64,000 nt of DNA from Adhaeribacter arboris (GCF_003023845.1 NZ_PYFT01000001.1:5518001-5582000), one strand, 5' to 3'. Counted from the first letter of the stretch, positions 16,130 to 25,270 are shown. A program made the numbers and translations. Notes: a model not told the origin generated them from the letters alone.

Positions 16130-16403
16130 TTAAGGCTGCATACGGATTGTACTGTAACAGTTGTAACGCGTGTATTCAGTGTTACAGCTGTCAGATTAAT
16201 TCAGATAAATGTAGGCTTCCTTCTTGTTGGATCTACTTATAAAAATGAGGTAAGGAGAAGATTTAAACGGGCGAGTAATAGCAATATCGCCAAGCTTTAT
16301 AATCTGGACAAAGCTTGGTGGAACTGACATTGCCTTTTTGTAGTTACTAAATATTTTTTTTGTTTGGCCCGTTAAGGTATTAAAAAAATTATTTAATTTA
16401 AAA

Positions 16404-17201
16404 ATGCTTACTCCAGAAGAAAAAGAACGAATTCGGCAGGAAGAAATTTACAGGCAAGAAATTCGATTGGATTTAGATAAACAACAGGAAACAATTAATT
16501 TTAAAAAATGGGCCGGTTGGTGGAAATTTGTTAATACAAGTTTTGGTATCTGGTTACTTTCTTCCGTCATCGTAGGTGCAATTACTTTTCTTTATAGTGA
16601 AAACCAAAAAAAGTACACTGAAGAAAGTAAAAAGCAGGCGCAAATAGATAGATTATCTACTGAAATCACCAGCCGACTTTATGAACTATTTTATGTTTCG
16701 TCAGAGATTAATGAAGAATTTGAATATTTAGTATCTGACCAATTCAGGCAAATAGATAGTGTTAATTATGATGAGAAAGCTATTAGTGAAATGGACTTTA
16801 ATCTTACAAAATCTTTTAATACTATAAAGAAACCCGATTTAAATTCTGAATTCATAATATTTCCCGAATATTCTAAAAGAAACTTAATTTCTTTATTTAT
16901 CGAACTTCGAAGCATAGCTCCTAAATCCAAAATAGAGGGCTTGAATAGTTGCATAAAGGTATTTAGGTATATGGCCTCAGAAGAAAAAAGTATTATAAAC
17001 AGAATTAAACCTAAAGATTTGATTAAATATTTACCTTATCACACTAATAAACTTACAAAAGGAGAATTGTATAATATTAAATTATTAAAGAGAAAAAGCA
17101 ATCAATATCTACATTATGCTATGAATGGTTTAGATAAACTTCGGGGGCTTTCAAATAGGGATATAGAGTACGATTTTAGTATAGATTTCCATATTCCATA
17201 A
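16404..17201 (+). CDS. Membrane-anchored hypothetical protein
   Basis: A 265-residue protein: a charged helical N-terminus (1-40, rich in Glu, Arg and Gln), one membrane segment at about 46-66 (FGIWLLSSVIVGAITFLY), then a Lys-rich helical domain. The topology suggests one span and a large soluble helical part. It is AT-rich relative to the polymerase cassette, as expected for independently acquired cargo. No family recognised. Confidence 0.6.
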   Translation: MLTPEEKERIRQEEIYRQEIRLDLDKQQETINFKKWAGWWKFVNTSFGIWLLSSVIVGAITFLYSENQKKYTEESKKQAQIDRLSTEITSRLYELFYVSSEINEEFEYLVSDQFRQIDSVNYDEKAISEMDFNLTKSFNTIKKPDLNSEFIIFPEYSKRNLISLFIELRSIAPKSKIEGLNSCIKVFRYMASEEKSIINRIKPKDLIKYLPYHTNKLTKGELYNIKLLKRKSNQYLHYAMNGLDKLRGLSNRDIEYDFSIDFHIP

Positions 17202-17658
17202 ATTAATATCGTCTACATCTACCTATAACTCCTATCCTTATTCCTCTGCCCTAAGCCCGGGTATTTAATAATTCTATTATAATTTCGGATTGTAGTAACA
17301 CTTTCTCAACTACAAGAATGAAATAAAAGTACTATAACAGGCGTCATAAGTAGTAAAGCAACTATAATAGTTTTATGAGCAACGACCGGCTTTGGCATAT
17401 TAATAAAAATAAGAAGTAAGTGTTTAATATATAGATATTTGTATATGCATAAACTAGGCCAATACCTATCTTTACTAACCTACCTTTTGACCACCGATTA
17501 ATTAATAATATAAACTGAACGAAGCGGTTTTTGCCAGCCAAAGTTTTTATGGTGGCTAATTTGGACAGGAATCCTTCCTGTACTGTGGATTAAAGAGTCG
17601 CCTGGGTAAAGGATGTCATAAGGAACATAATGGAGTAGATTAGGGTTTAATATCTAAT
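17202..17658. other. Gene-poor stretch with one possible 30-residue peptide
   Basis: 457 bp with no convincing gene. On the minus strand 17306-17398 encodes a 30-residue hydrophobic peptide (MPKPVVAHKTIIVALLLMTP, ending LLFHSCS), which could be a tiny membrane or lipoprotein-like product. Nothing else was seen. Confidence 0.35.
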
Positions 17659-17841
17659 ATGGTACAAACATCTAAAGCACAGGATTTTTTAGCTTTGACT
17701 CAAGCCTTTGAAATACTGGAAACCAAACAGCAATTTTTTGACGAAGAATTATTTAGTAATTTAAAGTCTGCCCTCCATCAAGCCGCCGCAGGTTTAGTTA
17801 ACTCTCCCAAACCTCAACCCAGTTTACCGGATCACTGGTAA
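17659..17841 (+). CDS. Small hypothetical protein
   Basis: A 60-residue protein with a helical N-terminal part (AQDFLALTQAFEILETKQQF) and Pro-rich end (PKPQPSLPDHW). The composition is plausible but there is no family or neighbour evidence. Confidence 0.4.
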   Translation: MVQTSKAQDFLALTQAFEILETKQQFFDEELFSNLKSALHQAAAGLVNSPKPQPSLPDHW

Positions 17842-17924
17842 TCTTCTTGCATAAGTTTTGTTTTAGAAGAATAGAAGACCTAAGTATTTTGCGGATCATG
17901 CTTTAATAGGGAATTTTTCTAATT

Positions 17925-18170
17925 CTACTCCCATTTCACCATTAACTGCTCCAGATATGGCTCCAGCATTTTAGTGCCTTTGAAGGTGACAATGTCCTTG
18001 AATTTACCTCCCGGATAATGTACATAAATTTCTACAAAGAAGTTGGGTAAGTAATGCAAGTACACCCGGTGCGAAGAAGTTTTCCGAACGCAGAGAAACC
18101 GACTATGTTTGTAGAGGTATTCTAACTGGTTTGTTGGGGAAAGGGAATTGAATTCGCGCCAGGTTAACAA
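17925..18170 (-). CDS. Member 2 of an 81-residue NFFAE-motif family
   Basis: An 81-residue protein sharing FLCVR, LHYLPNFFVEIYV (about 38-50) and LEPYL near the C-terminus with the genes at 9562 and 19023. It is the most divergent copy: the usual NFFAE(I/V)WYR reads NFFVEIYVHYP. It lies next to the truncated head-protein fragment, on the same strand. Function unknown. Confidence 0.6.
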   Translation of the reverse strand: MLTWREFNSLSPTNQLEYLYKHSRFLCVRKTSSHRVYLHYLPNFFVEIYVHYPGGKFKDIVTFKGTKMLEPYLEQLMVKWE

Positions 18171-18228
18171 AGTTTTATCTTGATTAATAGTAGGTTTAAG
18201 GCGGGTATTCTTTCTTCGTTTGGCATGG

Positions 18229-18648
18229 TTAGTAGGTAGAAGAAGGATAAGATAAACCTTGTTTTATATCTCCATTGACAAAGTTAGCTTTTACGAAATC
18301 TGGCACTTCTTCCAAGTTTTGATTGTCAGCAACCCACCGTTTAAAATTATGCGGCACGTCGGTAACCATATTTCTAAATTGGAATAGAGAAGCAGTGCCA
18401 TTTAGAATCGATTCTTCGTACTGACTGTATTCTACTTCATCTGGCATTATAGGAGTTAAAGAACAACCGCAATCTTCTCGCCAGCCGGTAAACTCAAACC
18501 ATTTCGGATAGATGCCTGCAAGTTGTTGGCATATAGGATAAGGAAGGTGCGTGCGAGCAGGCGGTTTAACTTCGTAGCCCAGAACAAAATCCATGTTTCG
18601 CCAGCGTTTCAAATCATTGCTCCAAAAGCGGCGATTTAGTTCGGGCAT
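18229..18648 (-). pseudogene. C-terminal fragment resembling a phage head-morphogenesis (minor head) protein
   Basis: The 139 residues match the end of SPP1 gp7/Mu F-like minor head proteins of Bacteroidota prophages: WRNMDFVLGYEVKPP, ICQQLAGIYPKWFEFTGW followed by a CGC motif, and VPHNFKRWVADNQ. Full proteins are several hundred residues long; the N-terminal portion is missing. The usual GWHPxC(R/L)C reads GWREDCGC. It lies 20 kb away from the terminase genes, in reverse order to a normal late module. I infer a relic of the lost head module. The family call rests on motif memory. Confidence 0.5.
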
Positions 18649-18883
18649 ATATCAGGGTAAATTATTTCTTGCCAGTTGAAAAATGAATTTTGAAGAGTTT
18701 AAATATACGGTAAGTTTTCAGCTAAGGGCAAAACAGACAAAATTTTTTAAAAAGTTTTAGCCTTACACAAATGGGTAGACTTGGATTAAAGGCTTAGATC
18801 TTATTGTGATTCTGGGTGGGACCACAATGGATTGTAGAGAGAGAGGGATTTGACCCTATACTGATATGAAAAAAATATAAGAA

Positions 18884-19018
18884 CTATAAACCTTTGTATT
18901 TCCGGCGCTTATTTGGCTTGGGCTTCCATTGATTCAGGAGCCATTCCCATGCTGACCAGAGGGTAACGATACCCCAAAGACAAAATATTACGGCTATCAG
19001 CCATTGCCACCACTGCAT
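18884..19018 (-). CDS. Tiny single-span membrane protein (44 aa)
   Basis: The frame MQWWQWLIAVIFCLWGIVTL continues with a Trp-rich stretch and a very basic tail (KPKPNKRRKYKG). It starts 4 bp after the stop of the NFFAE-family gene at 19023, so the two form one unit. The aromatic N-terminus and basic C-terminus resemble the tiny proteins at 10067 and 34142. Confidence 0.55.
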   Translation of the reverse strand: MQWWQWLIAVIFCLWGIVTLWSAWEWLLNQWKPKPNKRRKYKGL

Positions 19019-19022
19019 ATTA

Positions 19023-19271
19023 TTAATGGGCTAATTGGGGTAGTTCTATGGAATCTAGATAAGGCTCAAGTATGGACACTCCGGTAAAGCCTCTAACTAG
19101 AGCAATTTCACTATCCGATTTCCGGTACCAGACCTCGGCAAAAAAATTCTCCATGCAATACAAACAAATCTCGTGGTCTTTGGTAGAACGCACAGCTAAG
19201 AATCTACCATGTTTGGCTACCAATGCAGCGCGTAGCTCGTGAATATTCCGGTTAAACTCGTGGAGTTTCAT
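19023..19271 (-). CDS. Member 3 of an 81-residue NFFAE-motif family
   Basis: An 82-residue protein very close to member 1: start MKLHEFNRN versus MELYDFNRG, then FLAVR, LYCMENFFAEVWYRKSDSE (about 35-53), VRGF and LEPYL. It is immediately followed by a tiny membrane protein gene (4-bp gap). Function unknown, but repeated association with tiny membrane proteins suggests a shared job. Confidence 0.65.
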   Translation of the reverse strand: MKLHEFNRNIHELRAALVAKHGRFLAVRSTKDHEICLYCMENFFAEVWYRKSDSEIALVRGFTGVSILEPYLDSIELPQLAH

Positions 19272-19653
19272 CTGATATTTATATTTAATATAATATATAT
19301 TAAATATAATGCCAAACTAACCACAATGTTATATTTTTATAGCGCTTTATCTAGCAAGTCCCGGTTGGTGGATCGTTCAGTAAATTAGCGAGCCAGTTTA
19401 CTGATAATTGGATATGGGTATCTTAGAATATATGCAGCAAAAATGTTTTTTTACATGTGGCAATTTCCAAAGTACTTAACGGCAAACCTGCTTTATCCTA
19501 GTGCTGTTGCATAATATGAATAACCCCCTGCTTATTCCCTTATAAATATTCATTAAGGAAAAAGAATTAATTAAAAGCCACTCATTTACAAGGTGGCTCT
19601 TAATGTAAACGATAGGGTAAAAAAGTGCAGTTTGCCTATTTTACCGTTAGCTT
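19272..19653. other. Intergenic, terminator only
   Basis: 382 bp without a gene. A hairpin (AGCCAC at 19576-19581 / GTGGCT at 19593-19598) reads on the minus strand into TTTTAATTAATT. It is positioned as the terminator of the leftward lipoprotein gene ending at 19654. Confidence 0.6.
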
Positions 19654-20508
19654 TCACGGGCAATTATATTCCATTAAATAGGTAGCCGTTTTGGGAGTAA
19701 AGTTCTCCGGATAGATAATATATTGTCGGATGGGAAATCCTTGCTCGTTGTAATCGTAAGAGTATTGATAGTGCAAAGTTAAATCTACCGCTTGGAGGTT
19801 CTCCGTCTCGGATTTTAGCAAGTTCTTATTACCCGTACGCCCCATAAAATGCATGAGAACGTTGAAATTGTTAATTGATGAGTGTTTGTTCTCCTTATCC
19901 AGGTAAAATTCATATTGGGTAGTACTCTCCAGAGAGGAACCATAATTATAGACAGCCTTTACGCAGTTTCCATTTTCATAAGTGTAAACATTGGTTATAG
20001 GAGTATTTCCATTCTCAAAAGTAGTAGTTGTCTTGATGCGATTACCTTCACTATCGTACGAACAAACCGTTTCGGAAATTGGTTTAGAACCGGCGCTTGC
20101 AGGTTGGGTGATTTTATATTTGGCTATCTGCCCCATCGAGTTATATTCATACAGATATACGGAAGAATAATCGTTGGCAACTCCATCCCGGTTGAAAACT
20201 TTTGCCTCCCTGTTGATAGTAACCAATTTCCCGGAAGCGTTATAGTTAAAAGTTGTTAGTTCCCAATCTTTATTGGTTGATTTTTTACTTTGAAGGATTC
20301 TGTTTTGGTTATCAAATAGATAGGTAGTATACTTAGTGGAATCCAAACCATAAATAAATTTACTTAATCGGCATTCGGAAGGTGTTTCCTTCGGCTCTGG
20401 ATTTTCTTCCGCCTTTTCACAGCTACTTAACAGAAAAAGAAAAATCAAGCACCAGGCAATGGTCCAATTAAATATGTGGAGGAAAGGTTTACTTATATTT
20501 AAGTACAT
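19654..20508 (-). CDS. YD/RHS-like repeat lipoprotein, copy A
   Basis: A 284-residue protein with a lipoprotein signal (LLSSCEK, lipidated Cys at about 30) followed by beta-strand repeats of the YD type: TTFNYNASGKLVTINRE, YLYEYNSMGQIAKYK, CSYDSEGNRIKTTTTFENGN, and YDYNEQGFPIRQYI. It resembles the small periplasmic or surface YD-repeat (DUF4595-like) proteins of Bacteroidota. A close paralog lies at 21000-21860 with the same C-terminal layout. There is no toxin domain. Function unknown. Confidence 0.75.
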   Translation of the reverse strand: MYLNISKPFLHIFNWTIAWCLIFLFLLSSCEKAEENPEPKETPSECRLSKFIYGLDSTKYTTYLFDNQNRILQSKKSTNKDWELTTFNYNASGKLVTINREAKVFNRDGVANDYSSVYLYEYNSMGQIAKYKITQPASAGSKPISETVCSYDSEGNRIKTTTTFENGNTPITNVYTYENGNCVKAVYNYGSSLESTTQYEFYLDKENKHSSINNFNVLMHFMGRTGNKNLLKSETENLQAVDLTLHYQYSYDYNEQGFPIRQYIIYPENFTPKTATYLMEYNCP

Positions 20509-20561
20509 GAGTTGGAAGTAAAGAATGTTTTGGGGTTGATGATAATTTTATACTGTTCGAA

Positions 20562-20840
20562 TTAATAACACTTCTTACAAGGCCGTCGTCCGTAACTATT
20601 CTCTGCATCCGCTTTGCTTACTGCCAAAATCGTGTGCGTGCATCGGTTCAAACCAGCGCAGCTTTCCGTGCGATGGTAGGCGTAAGCACTACCACCCTCA
20701 CAAATGTACACCGGTGGAGCTTGCTGTTTTTTTACCGACGGTTTGGAAGTAGTAGCCTGAGCCTTGGCAGGATTGGCCGTTTGAGCCGGGGCCGAACCAA
20801 TGTGCAGAAGAAAAGCTAGAAGGAGTAAAAGTTGTTTCAT
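20562..20840 (-). CDS. Small secreted Cys/His protein
   Basis: A 92-residue protein with a signal peptide (1-19, ending GSAPAQ), a low-complexity linker of Ala, Lys, Thr and Pro, and a C-terminal Cys-rich module: YICEGGSAYAYHRTESCAGL, RCTH, and RRPCKKCY. The C...H...C...C..C spacing suggests a metal-binding or disulfide-bonded mini-domain (Ada-like CxxC end). It lies between two paralogous YD-repeat lipoprotein genes on the same strand. Confidence 0.65.
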   Translation of the reverse strand: MKQLLLLLAFLLHIGSAPAQTANPAKAQATTSKPSVKKQQAPPVYICEGGSAYAYHRTESCAGLNRCTHTILAVSKADAENSYGRRPCKKCY

Positions 20841-20999
20841 TAATAAAGGTTTAATTTGCCTGACTAAATATTTTGTTTGCGCAATATTTGTCTAGGCAAA
20901 TTAAAAGCCAGTTTTAAGATTCTACAGGAATTAAGCAGTTATTAGGCAAACAGAAGGGCTAAAGTAAAATAGACTTATTTATTATGATAATCCACTCCA

Positions 21000-21860
21000 T
21001 TACTGGCAAACATACTCCATAGCGATAACTGTGGTTCCCGAATTGAAAAAGTTCTTCCAGGTATCATTTACTTTAGTTGGATAACCGTGCTCATTGTACT
21101 CATAAGTCTGCTTGTAGGTACTATTATGTTGGGGATCTGCATTGGTTTGCGTGGATTCCGCGCTCATATTCTTACTAGCAGTTGGTCCCGTTAGGTGCAT
21201 TAAACTAAACTTCTGGTTAAAACTTCTAAGTTTGTTTTCTTTGCTTAAGTCATACTGATAAAAGGTGGGCCCCACCGGTGATGGTCCTTGATTAATATCT
21301 CTTTGAATGCAATTACCATCTTTATAGGTGTAAACCGTAGTAAAACTGTTGGCGCCATTGTCAGTGGTGGTAGTAGTTTTCGTACGATTCCCTTCCGAAT
21401 CGTACTCGCAAGTTGTTTCCTCTAAGGCGTAGGAATTATTCAGCCAGGGTTTGTAAGAGGAGTATTTACTCACTTGACCCAAAGAGTTGTAGTCAAAGGT
21501 GTAGATCATATAAACTTTATCCGGTAAGCCAAGATCAATACTTAGTGCCTCATCCGTAATCGTTATTCTCCCAACTTGCCCTTGAGCATTATACTCGTAG
21601 ATTGAGGCTCTGCTCTCTTTACCCTTTACATAATCGGAGATGCGGGTTAGTCTCTGCAGATCATCGTACTGAAAAGTCGTGTATTGAGTGGGATCGGCAG
21701 CATTGTAATTTTTACTGGGAAGGCAGGTAGTAGGTTTTACTTCCAGAGCAGGAGTGTCTTCCTTCTTCTCGCAGCTTGATAAAAAAGATAAAAGCCCCAG
21801 GCATAAAGCAAGCGGCCTAGTAGAGGTTCGTAGTAAAGGTTTCTTCATAAAAAAGTGCAT
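21000..21860 (-). CDS. YD/RHS-like repeat lipoprotein, copy B
   Basis: A 286-residue paralog of the protein at 19654-20508: lipoprotein signal (LSFLSSCEKK, Cys at about 30), then YD-type repeats such as TTFQYDDLQRLTRISDY, TFDYNSLGQVSKY, CEYDSEGNRTKTTTTTDNG and YEYNEHGYPTKV. Both copies share SENTLR-type linkers and a late HLTG/HFMGRTG segment. It is probably exported and lipidated. Function unknown; the pair with a Cys-rich protein in between looks like a transferred unit. Confidence 0.75.
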   Translation of the reverse strand: MHFFMKKPLLRTSTRPLALCLGLLSFLSSCEKKEDTPALEVKPTTCLPSKNYNAADPTQYTTFQYDDLQRLTRISDYVKGKESRASIYEYNAQGQVGRITITDEALSIDLGLPDKVYMIYTFDYNSLGQVSKYSSYKPWLNNSYALEETTCEYDSEGNRTKTTTTTDNGANSFTTVYTYKDGNCIQRDINQGPSPVGPTFYQYDLSKENKLRSFNQKFSLMHLTGPTASKNMSAESTQTNADPQHNSTYKQTYEYNEHGYPTKVNDTWKNFFNSGTTVIAMEYVCQ

Positions 21861-22548
21861 AGTTTTCTAAAAGCTTGCAAGTTATGCACCGAAAACAAGG
21901 CCTTGAGGAATATGTACTCGAATTGCTTGAAAGTACTATGATGCTATTTGAATAATTCTATCCGGAAGGGTTACCAACAAAACATATTTAGAAAACAGGT
22001 TGTTTTCAATACAGAATATTAATCTTATATATGAAGCCTTATAATGAGCTCTCCCCAGAAGGTAAAATCATCCGCATGACAATAGCCCGGATTGTAATTT
22101 ATAGCGCCTTACTCATAGCCTTTACTTTGCCTGCGCAAGATTGTACAGGACGATAAATAAAGTGAGAACACCTATTAACCCGGATAAAAGCTTGCCAATA
22201 GCTGTTAGTACATTTTCTTATTGAAGCCTATTAATATTTTTAATTCGGCAAACCTAAAATTTATGATTGATTTCCTTAATTAAAGCATTTTCATTTCCTA
22301 TTAATTGTGACAAAGGAAACAAGAAATGGTAAGATGTCCCACTAAGATATTTGAACAATATTTTCAATAAATAGAAGATTTACTAAAATAGGATAGTGTT
22401 TAGAATACCATTATATTTTTCCGGTTTTTCCCGCGAGATAAATTAAAAAGTAGATCATTGATTTCTCTTAACTAAATATATGGAATAGTATATGTAATGT
22501 AAGGCTTCTATAATATTTATCAAGAGAAAACCTTACTGCATCAATCCT
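21861..22548. other. Gene-poor stretch containing one possible small gene
   Basis: 688 bp, very AT-rich near 22380-22540. Only the 41-residue frame at 22031-22156 (listed separately) was seen. The 3' part is the promoter region of the exonuclease-BRCT gene, but no clear promoter motif was identified. Confidence 0.5.
22031..22156 (+). CDS. Possible tiny membrane protein (41 aa)
   Basis: The frame MKPYNELSPEGKIIRMTIAR continues with one hydrophobic segment (IVIYSALLIAFTLPA) and a short polar tail. Composition is plausible for a single-span peptide, but nothing else supports it. Confidence 0.3.
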   Translation: MKPYNELSPEGKIIRMTIARIVIYSALLIAFTLPAQDCTGR

Positions 22549-23526
22549 ATGACCAAAGTTCTACCCTTTAAAACAGTATACAACAGTATACAACAAGAGA
22601 TTCAGAAGTATAAAAAGTTAAGAGATTCTTTAACTTTTACGGCCATTGATTTTGAAACTGCTAACGAAATGTACAGTAGTGCTTGCTGCGTGGGCTACGT
22701 TCGGGTGGAGCATGGCAAGATCGTAGATATGGGTTGTTCTTTGATATATCCGCGTTTTCATCCGGTGAGCTCCAGGAACTATCTTATTCACGGAATTAGC
22801 AATGAACAATTGCAGAAGGCTCCCACTTTCGACGAAATCTGGGTAAAACTACAACCTTTGATTGAAGGTCAAATTGTAGTATCTCATAACAGTAGTTTCG
22901 ACATAAATGTGCTGGAGGAAACAGCGGAATACAACTATATTTCACTTGCAGATTACCGTTATATGTGCTCGCACCGATTAGTGCAGGAAGCCTTTCCATC
23001 TTTAGAAAATTATCGGCTAAATGATTGTGCCAAATTCTTTGGTTTAAACCTAGATCATCACAATGCCTTATCTGATGCTCTAGTATGTGCGGAAATTACG
23101 CTTAAAGCTTTGAAGTCAGGTCATGACACTGGATTTAATTACTTAAATCAGGATCTAACCGGACATATCATAAAAAAGAAATCTGCTGACAAACTTGATC
23201 GAAGTTTTGATTCCCTAGTTGGACACAAAAAGGTGGACTCAAATCTATTGAAACCTAATCTGGAGGCTGCTGATAAAGAACACGTGTTTTATAATAAGAA
23301 AATTGTCTTTACCGGCGATTTAAAAACAATTACTAGGCACGAGGCGGCAGCAAAGGTACAGGCGCTAGGAGGGGACATTAATACAGCCATAAGTAAGAAA
23401 ACCAATATTGTAATTATGGGCGAAAAAGCTGGACCTTCTAAGTTAGAGAAAATCTTTACATATAACTCTGAAGGGTGTAATATCCAAATTATAGAAGAAG
23501 AAGAATTTCTAACCTACCTTAATTAG
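22549..23526 (+). CDS. DEDDh 3'-5' exonuclease fused to a BRCT domain
   Basis: A 325-residue protein. The N-terminal domain (27-190) is a DnaQ/epsilon-type exonuclease with all acidic residues: DFET (Asp34, Glu36), SHNSSFD (Asp118), and HNALSDAL (His171, Asp176). Residues about 245-325 form a BRCT domain (IVFTGDLKTITRHEAAAKV, LGGDINTAISKKTNIVIMG), as in bacterial ligase and some Gram-positive-type exonucleases. It would remove 3' ends or proofread for a polymerase lacking its own exonuclease, such as the DnaE-type enzyme on this element. That partnership is inference. Confidence 0.85.
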   Translation: MTKVLPFKTVYNSIQQEIQKYKKLRDSLTFTAIDFETANEMYSSACCVGYVRVEHGKIVDMGCSLIYPRFHPVSSRNYLIHGISNEQLQKAPTFDEIWVKLQPLIEGQIVVSHNSSFDINVLEETAEYNYISLADYRYMCSHRLVQEAFPSLENYRLNDCAKFFGLNLDHHNALSDALVCAEITLKALKSGHDTGFNYLNQDLTGHIIKKKSADKLDRSFDSLVGHKKVDSNLLKPNLEAADKEHVFYNKKIVFTGDLKTITRHEAAAKVQALGGDINTAISKKTNIVIMGEKAGPSKLEKIFTYNSEGCNIQIIEEEEFLTYLN

Positions 23527-23623
23527 CGAGAAAACTATATCGTGAGTCGTTTTAGTTTTACCTGATTACATTATTTATCTCCATAATAAATTTTAACAAA
23601 GCCCTGTAAAATACATAATGGGC

Positions 23624-23655
23624 TTGATTACCTAAATTTTCACTTGTTAGTTTTG
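23624..23655 (+). promoter_or_regulatory. Candidate Bacteroidota promoter
   Basis: TTG at 23624-23626 and TAGTTTTG (23648-23655), matching the TAnnTTTG -7 element, 21 bp apart and 15 bp before the ATG at 23671. It is judged by motif only. Confidence 0.4.
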
Positions 23656-23670
23656 CACGGAAAGTATTAA

Positions 23671-24138
23671 ATGCTCAATAATTCCTATTTCCTATTTCTA
23701 TTTTTGATCATTCTACTAGTTTCTTGTACTAAAGAAGATAATCCTCCTTTAAGGACTCAATTAAATGAGGTAAAAATTGAAATCATCAGTGGCAATAATC
23801 AATCAGATACTATTGGCCGAGTATTACCTGAACCTTTAGTTATTAAAGTTACCAAGGCGGATACGGTATTAAAAAACGTCTTGGTCCAGTTCACAGATAG
23901 TTCTTGTGTTGGTTTAAACTGGAACAGTGGAACAACAAATCAATTAGGATTAGTGAAGTTTCATTGGCAATTAAATCCAACTATCGGGAGGCAACAATTA
24001 AAAATATCCGTACAGGATCCATTACAAAAAGTAACTAAATCTGTTATGGCACTAGCCGAAGGAACAGCGCCACCCAAATCGTGGCTTCCTGGTAATATCT
24101 ATATTCCTAAGAAAAAGCAAGCATACTTATTTAATTAA
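23671..24138 (+). CDS. Lipoprotein with one Ig-like (Big_1-type) domain
   Basis: A 155-residue protein with a lipoprotein signal (LIILLVSCTKED, Cys at about 19). One beta-sandwich-like domain has the bacterial Ig group 1 pattern: PLVIKVTKADTVLKNVLVQF, then GTTNQLGLVKFHW, then IGRQQLKISVQDP. The end (PKKKQAYLFN) is basic. It is likely anchored in the outer or inner membrane. No neighbour indicates its partner. Confidence 0.7.
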   Translation: MLNNSYFLFLFLIILLVSCTKEDNPPLRTQLNEVKIEIISGNNQSDTIGRVLPEPLVIKVTKADTVLKNVLVQFTDSSCVGLNWNSGTTNQLGLVKFHWQLNPTIGRQQLKISVQDPLQKVTKSVMALAEGTAPPKSWLPGNIYIPKKKQAYLFN

Positions 24139-24442
24139 CTCTAATCTATTCTTTGTCTTAGAATGCTGATTTCCTTAATAATGCAAACCTTGCAAAGTGT
24201 ACAAAACCTGCAAAGTAAGAGTTAACTTAAGAAAAGGTGAGCTACAGGTAAACTCCTGCCCTGCTTAGAAGGTGGTGAGGATGGTTTCATGACCTTCATC
24301 CATCTTGAACAACCGTAGTAGTAGCCAAGCAATAATAAAACATAAATTATCAATCTAGCTATATTCTTTCTTAAGAATTTACCTCTGGGAGTTAATTTAG
24401 CATATGGTTCATATGGTAAAATGCTATTACTGCCGTAAGTCT
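24139..24442. other. Intergenic, nothing clear
   Basis: 304 bp between convergent genes. Only short direct repeats (AACCTTGCAAAG and AACCTGCAAAG near 24185-24215) were seen; no gene or strong terminator. Confidence 0.5.
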
Positions 24443-25270
24443 TTAAGGATAAACTTTCTTGATTATTCCCTTAGAACCAATAAGGAATGAGTTTTTACTT
24501 ATAAGATTGTGTTTAATAGCATTGTCCTTAATATATTTTGCTTTACTTGATTCATAAAGGCCTATTGTTACTGCATAACTTCCGTTTGAAGTAAAATACA
24601 CTTCTGGGGAGAAATCTTTATTAATCTTAGTCAAGGCAAAATTCTTTGCATCCTCGAAGTTTGGTGCAGAGTAAATCACTACATATAGTTCACTTTCTTT
24701 ATCTTCCTTCCAAAAATCTGTATTGATGGAAATAATACTGACAAGAACTGCAAATATTCCTCCTATAATAGCTGACCAGATTCCAGCTGTTGTTGGATTT
24801 AGATCAACCTCATAGGATTTAGATTTATTAACAAATATATCTAACACCTTTCTACTTGTTAATCCAACTAAAAATCCTCCAAGTGCTCCAAAATAGGAAG
24901 TATATATTATAAAAAATACCTCCCCAAATACTTGAACACTATCTGGATATAAAAAACCTCGTCCAAGATTAGCTCCTGCTATTAATCCCAATGTGGTACC
25001 TATTACTATTCGTTTTGTTTTGTTCTGAGAATTACCAAAAATAGGGTAAAATAAGGTTGTACCTAGTATAGAATGGAGCATAGCACCAAATAACCCACTT
25101 CCTAGGCTTACCTCACTATTTTGGTGATAGTGGTAAAAAGTATGAAGAATCCAGACGTAAATTGAGGCAGCAAGAAGAGTCAGTATTATACCATAAAATA
25201 CCCCTATGAAGAAACCTAAAAACGCTTCTAACCATTTCTTGAATGAGGTTGATAAAATGTTATCCTTCAT
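24443..25270 (-). CDS. Polytopic membrane protein with soluble C-terminal domain
   Basis: A 275-residue protein with about five membrane segments in residues 18-190, some Gly-rich (LGAMLHSILGTTLFYPIFG, TTLGLIAGANLGRG, FGALGGFLVGLTSRK). A soluble C-terminal domain (about 200-275) has SPOR-like features: YVVIYSAPNFEDAKNFALTK and SYAVTIGLYESSKAKYIK. SPOR domains bind denuded peptidoglycan; the match is by pattern only. AT-rich cargo gene; function unknown. Confidence 0.6.
   Translation of the reverse strand: MKDNILSTSFKKWLEAFLGFFIGVFYGIILTLLAASIYVWILHTFYHYHQNSEVSLGSGLFGAMLHSILGTTLFYPIFGNSQNKTKRIVIGTTLGLIAGANLGRGFLYPDSVQVFGEVFFIIYTSYFGALGGFLVGLTSRKVLDIFVNKSKSYEVDLNPTTAGIWSAIIGGIFAVLVSIISINTDFWKEDKESELYVVIYSAPNFEDAKNFALTKINKDFSPEVYFTSNGSYAVTIGLYESSKAKYIKDNAIKHNLISKNSFLIGSKGIIKKVYP

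Noticed and set aside
20634-20819. 61-codon plus-strand frame opposite the Cys-rich protein
   Set aside because: Antisense to a gene with signal peptide and conserved-looking Cys module.
22567-22590. Tandem ACAGTATACA repeat at the start of the exonuclease gene
   Set aside because: Only two units, inside coding sequence, encoding normal residues; no sign of slippage function.
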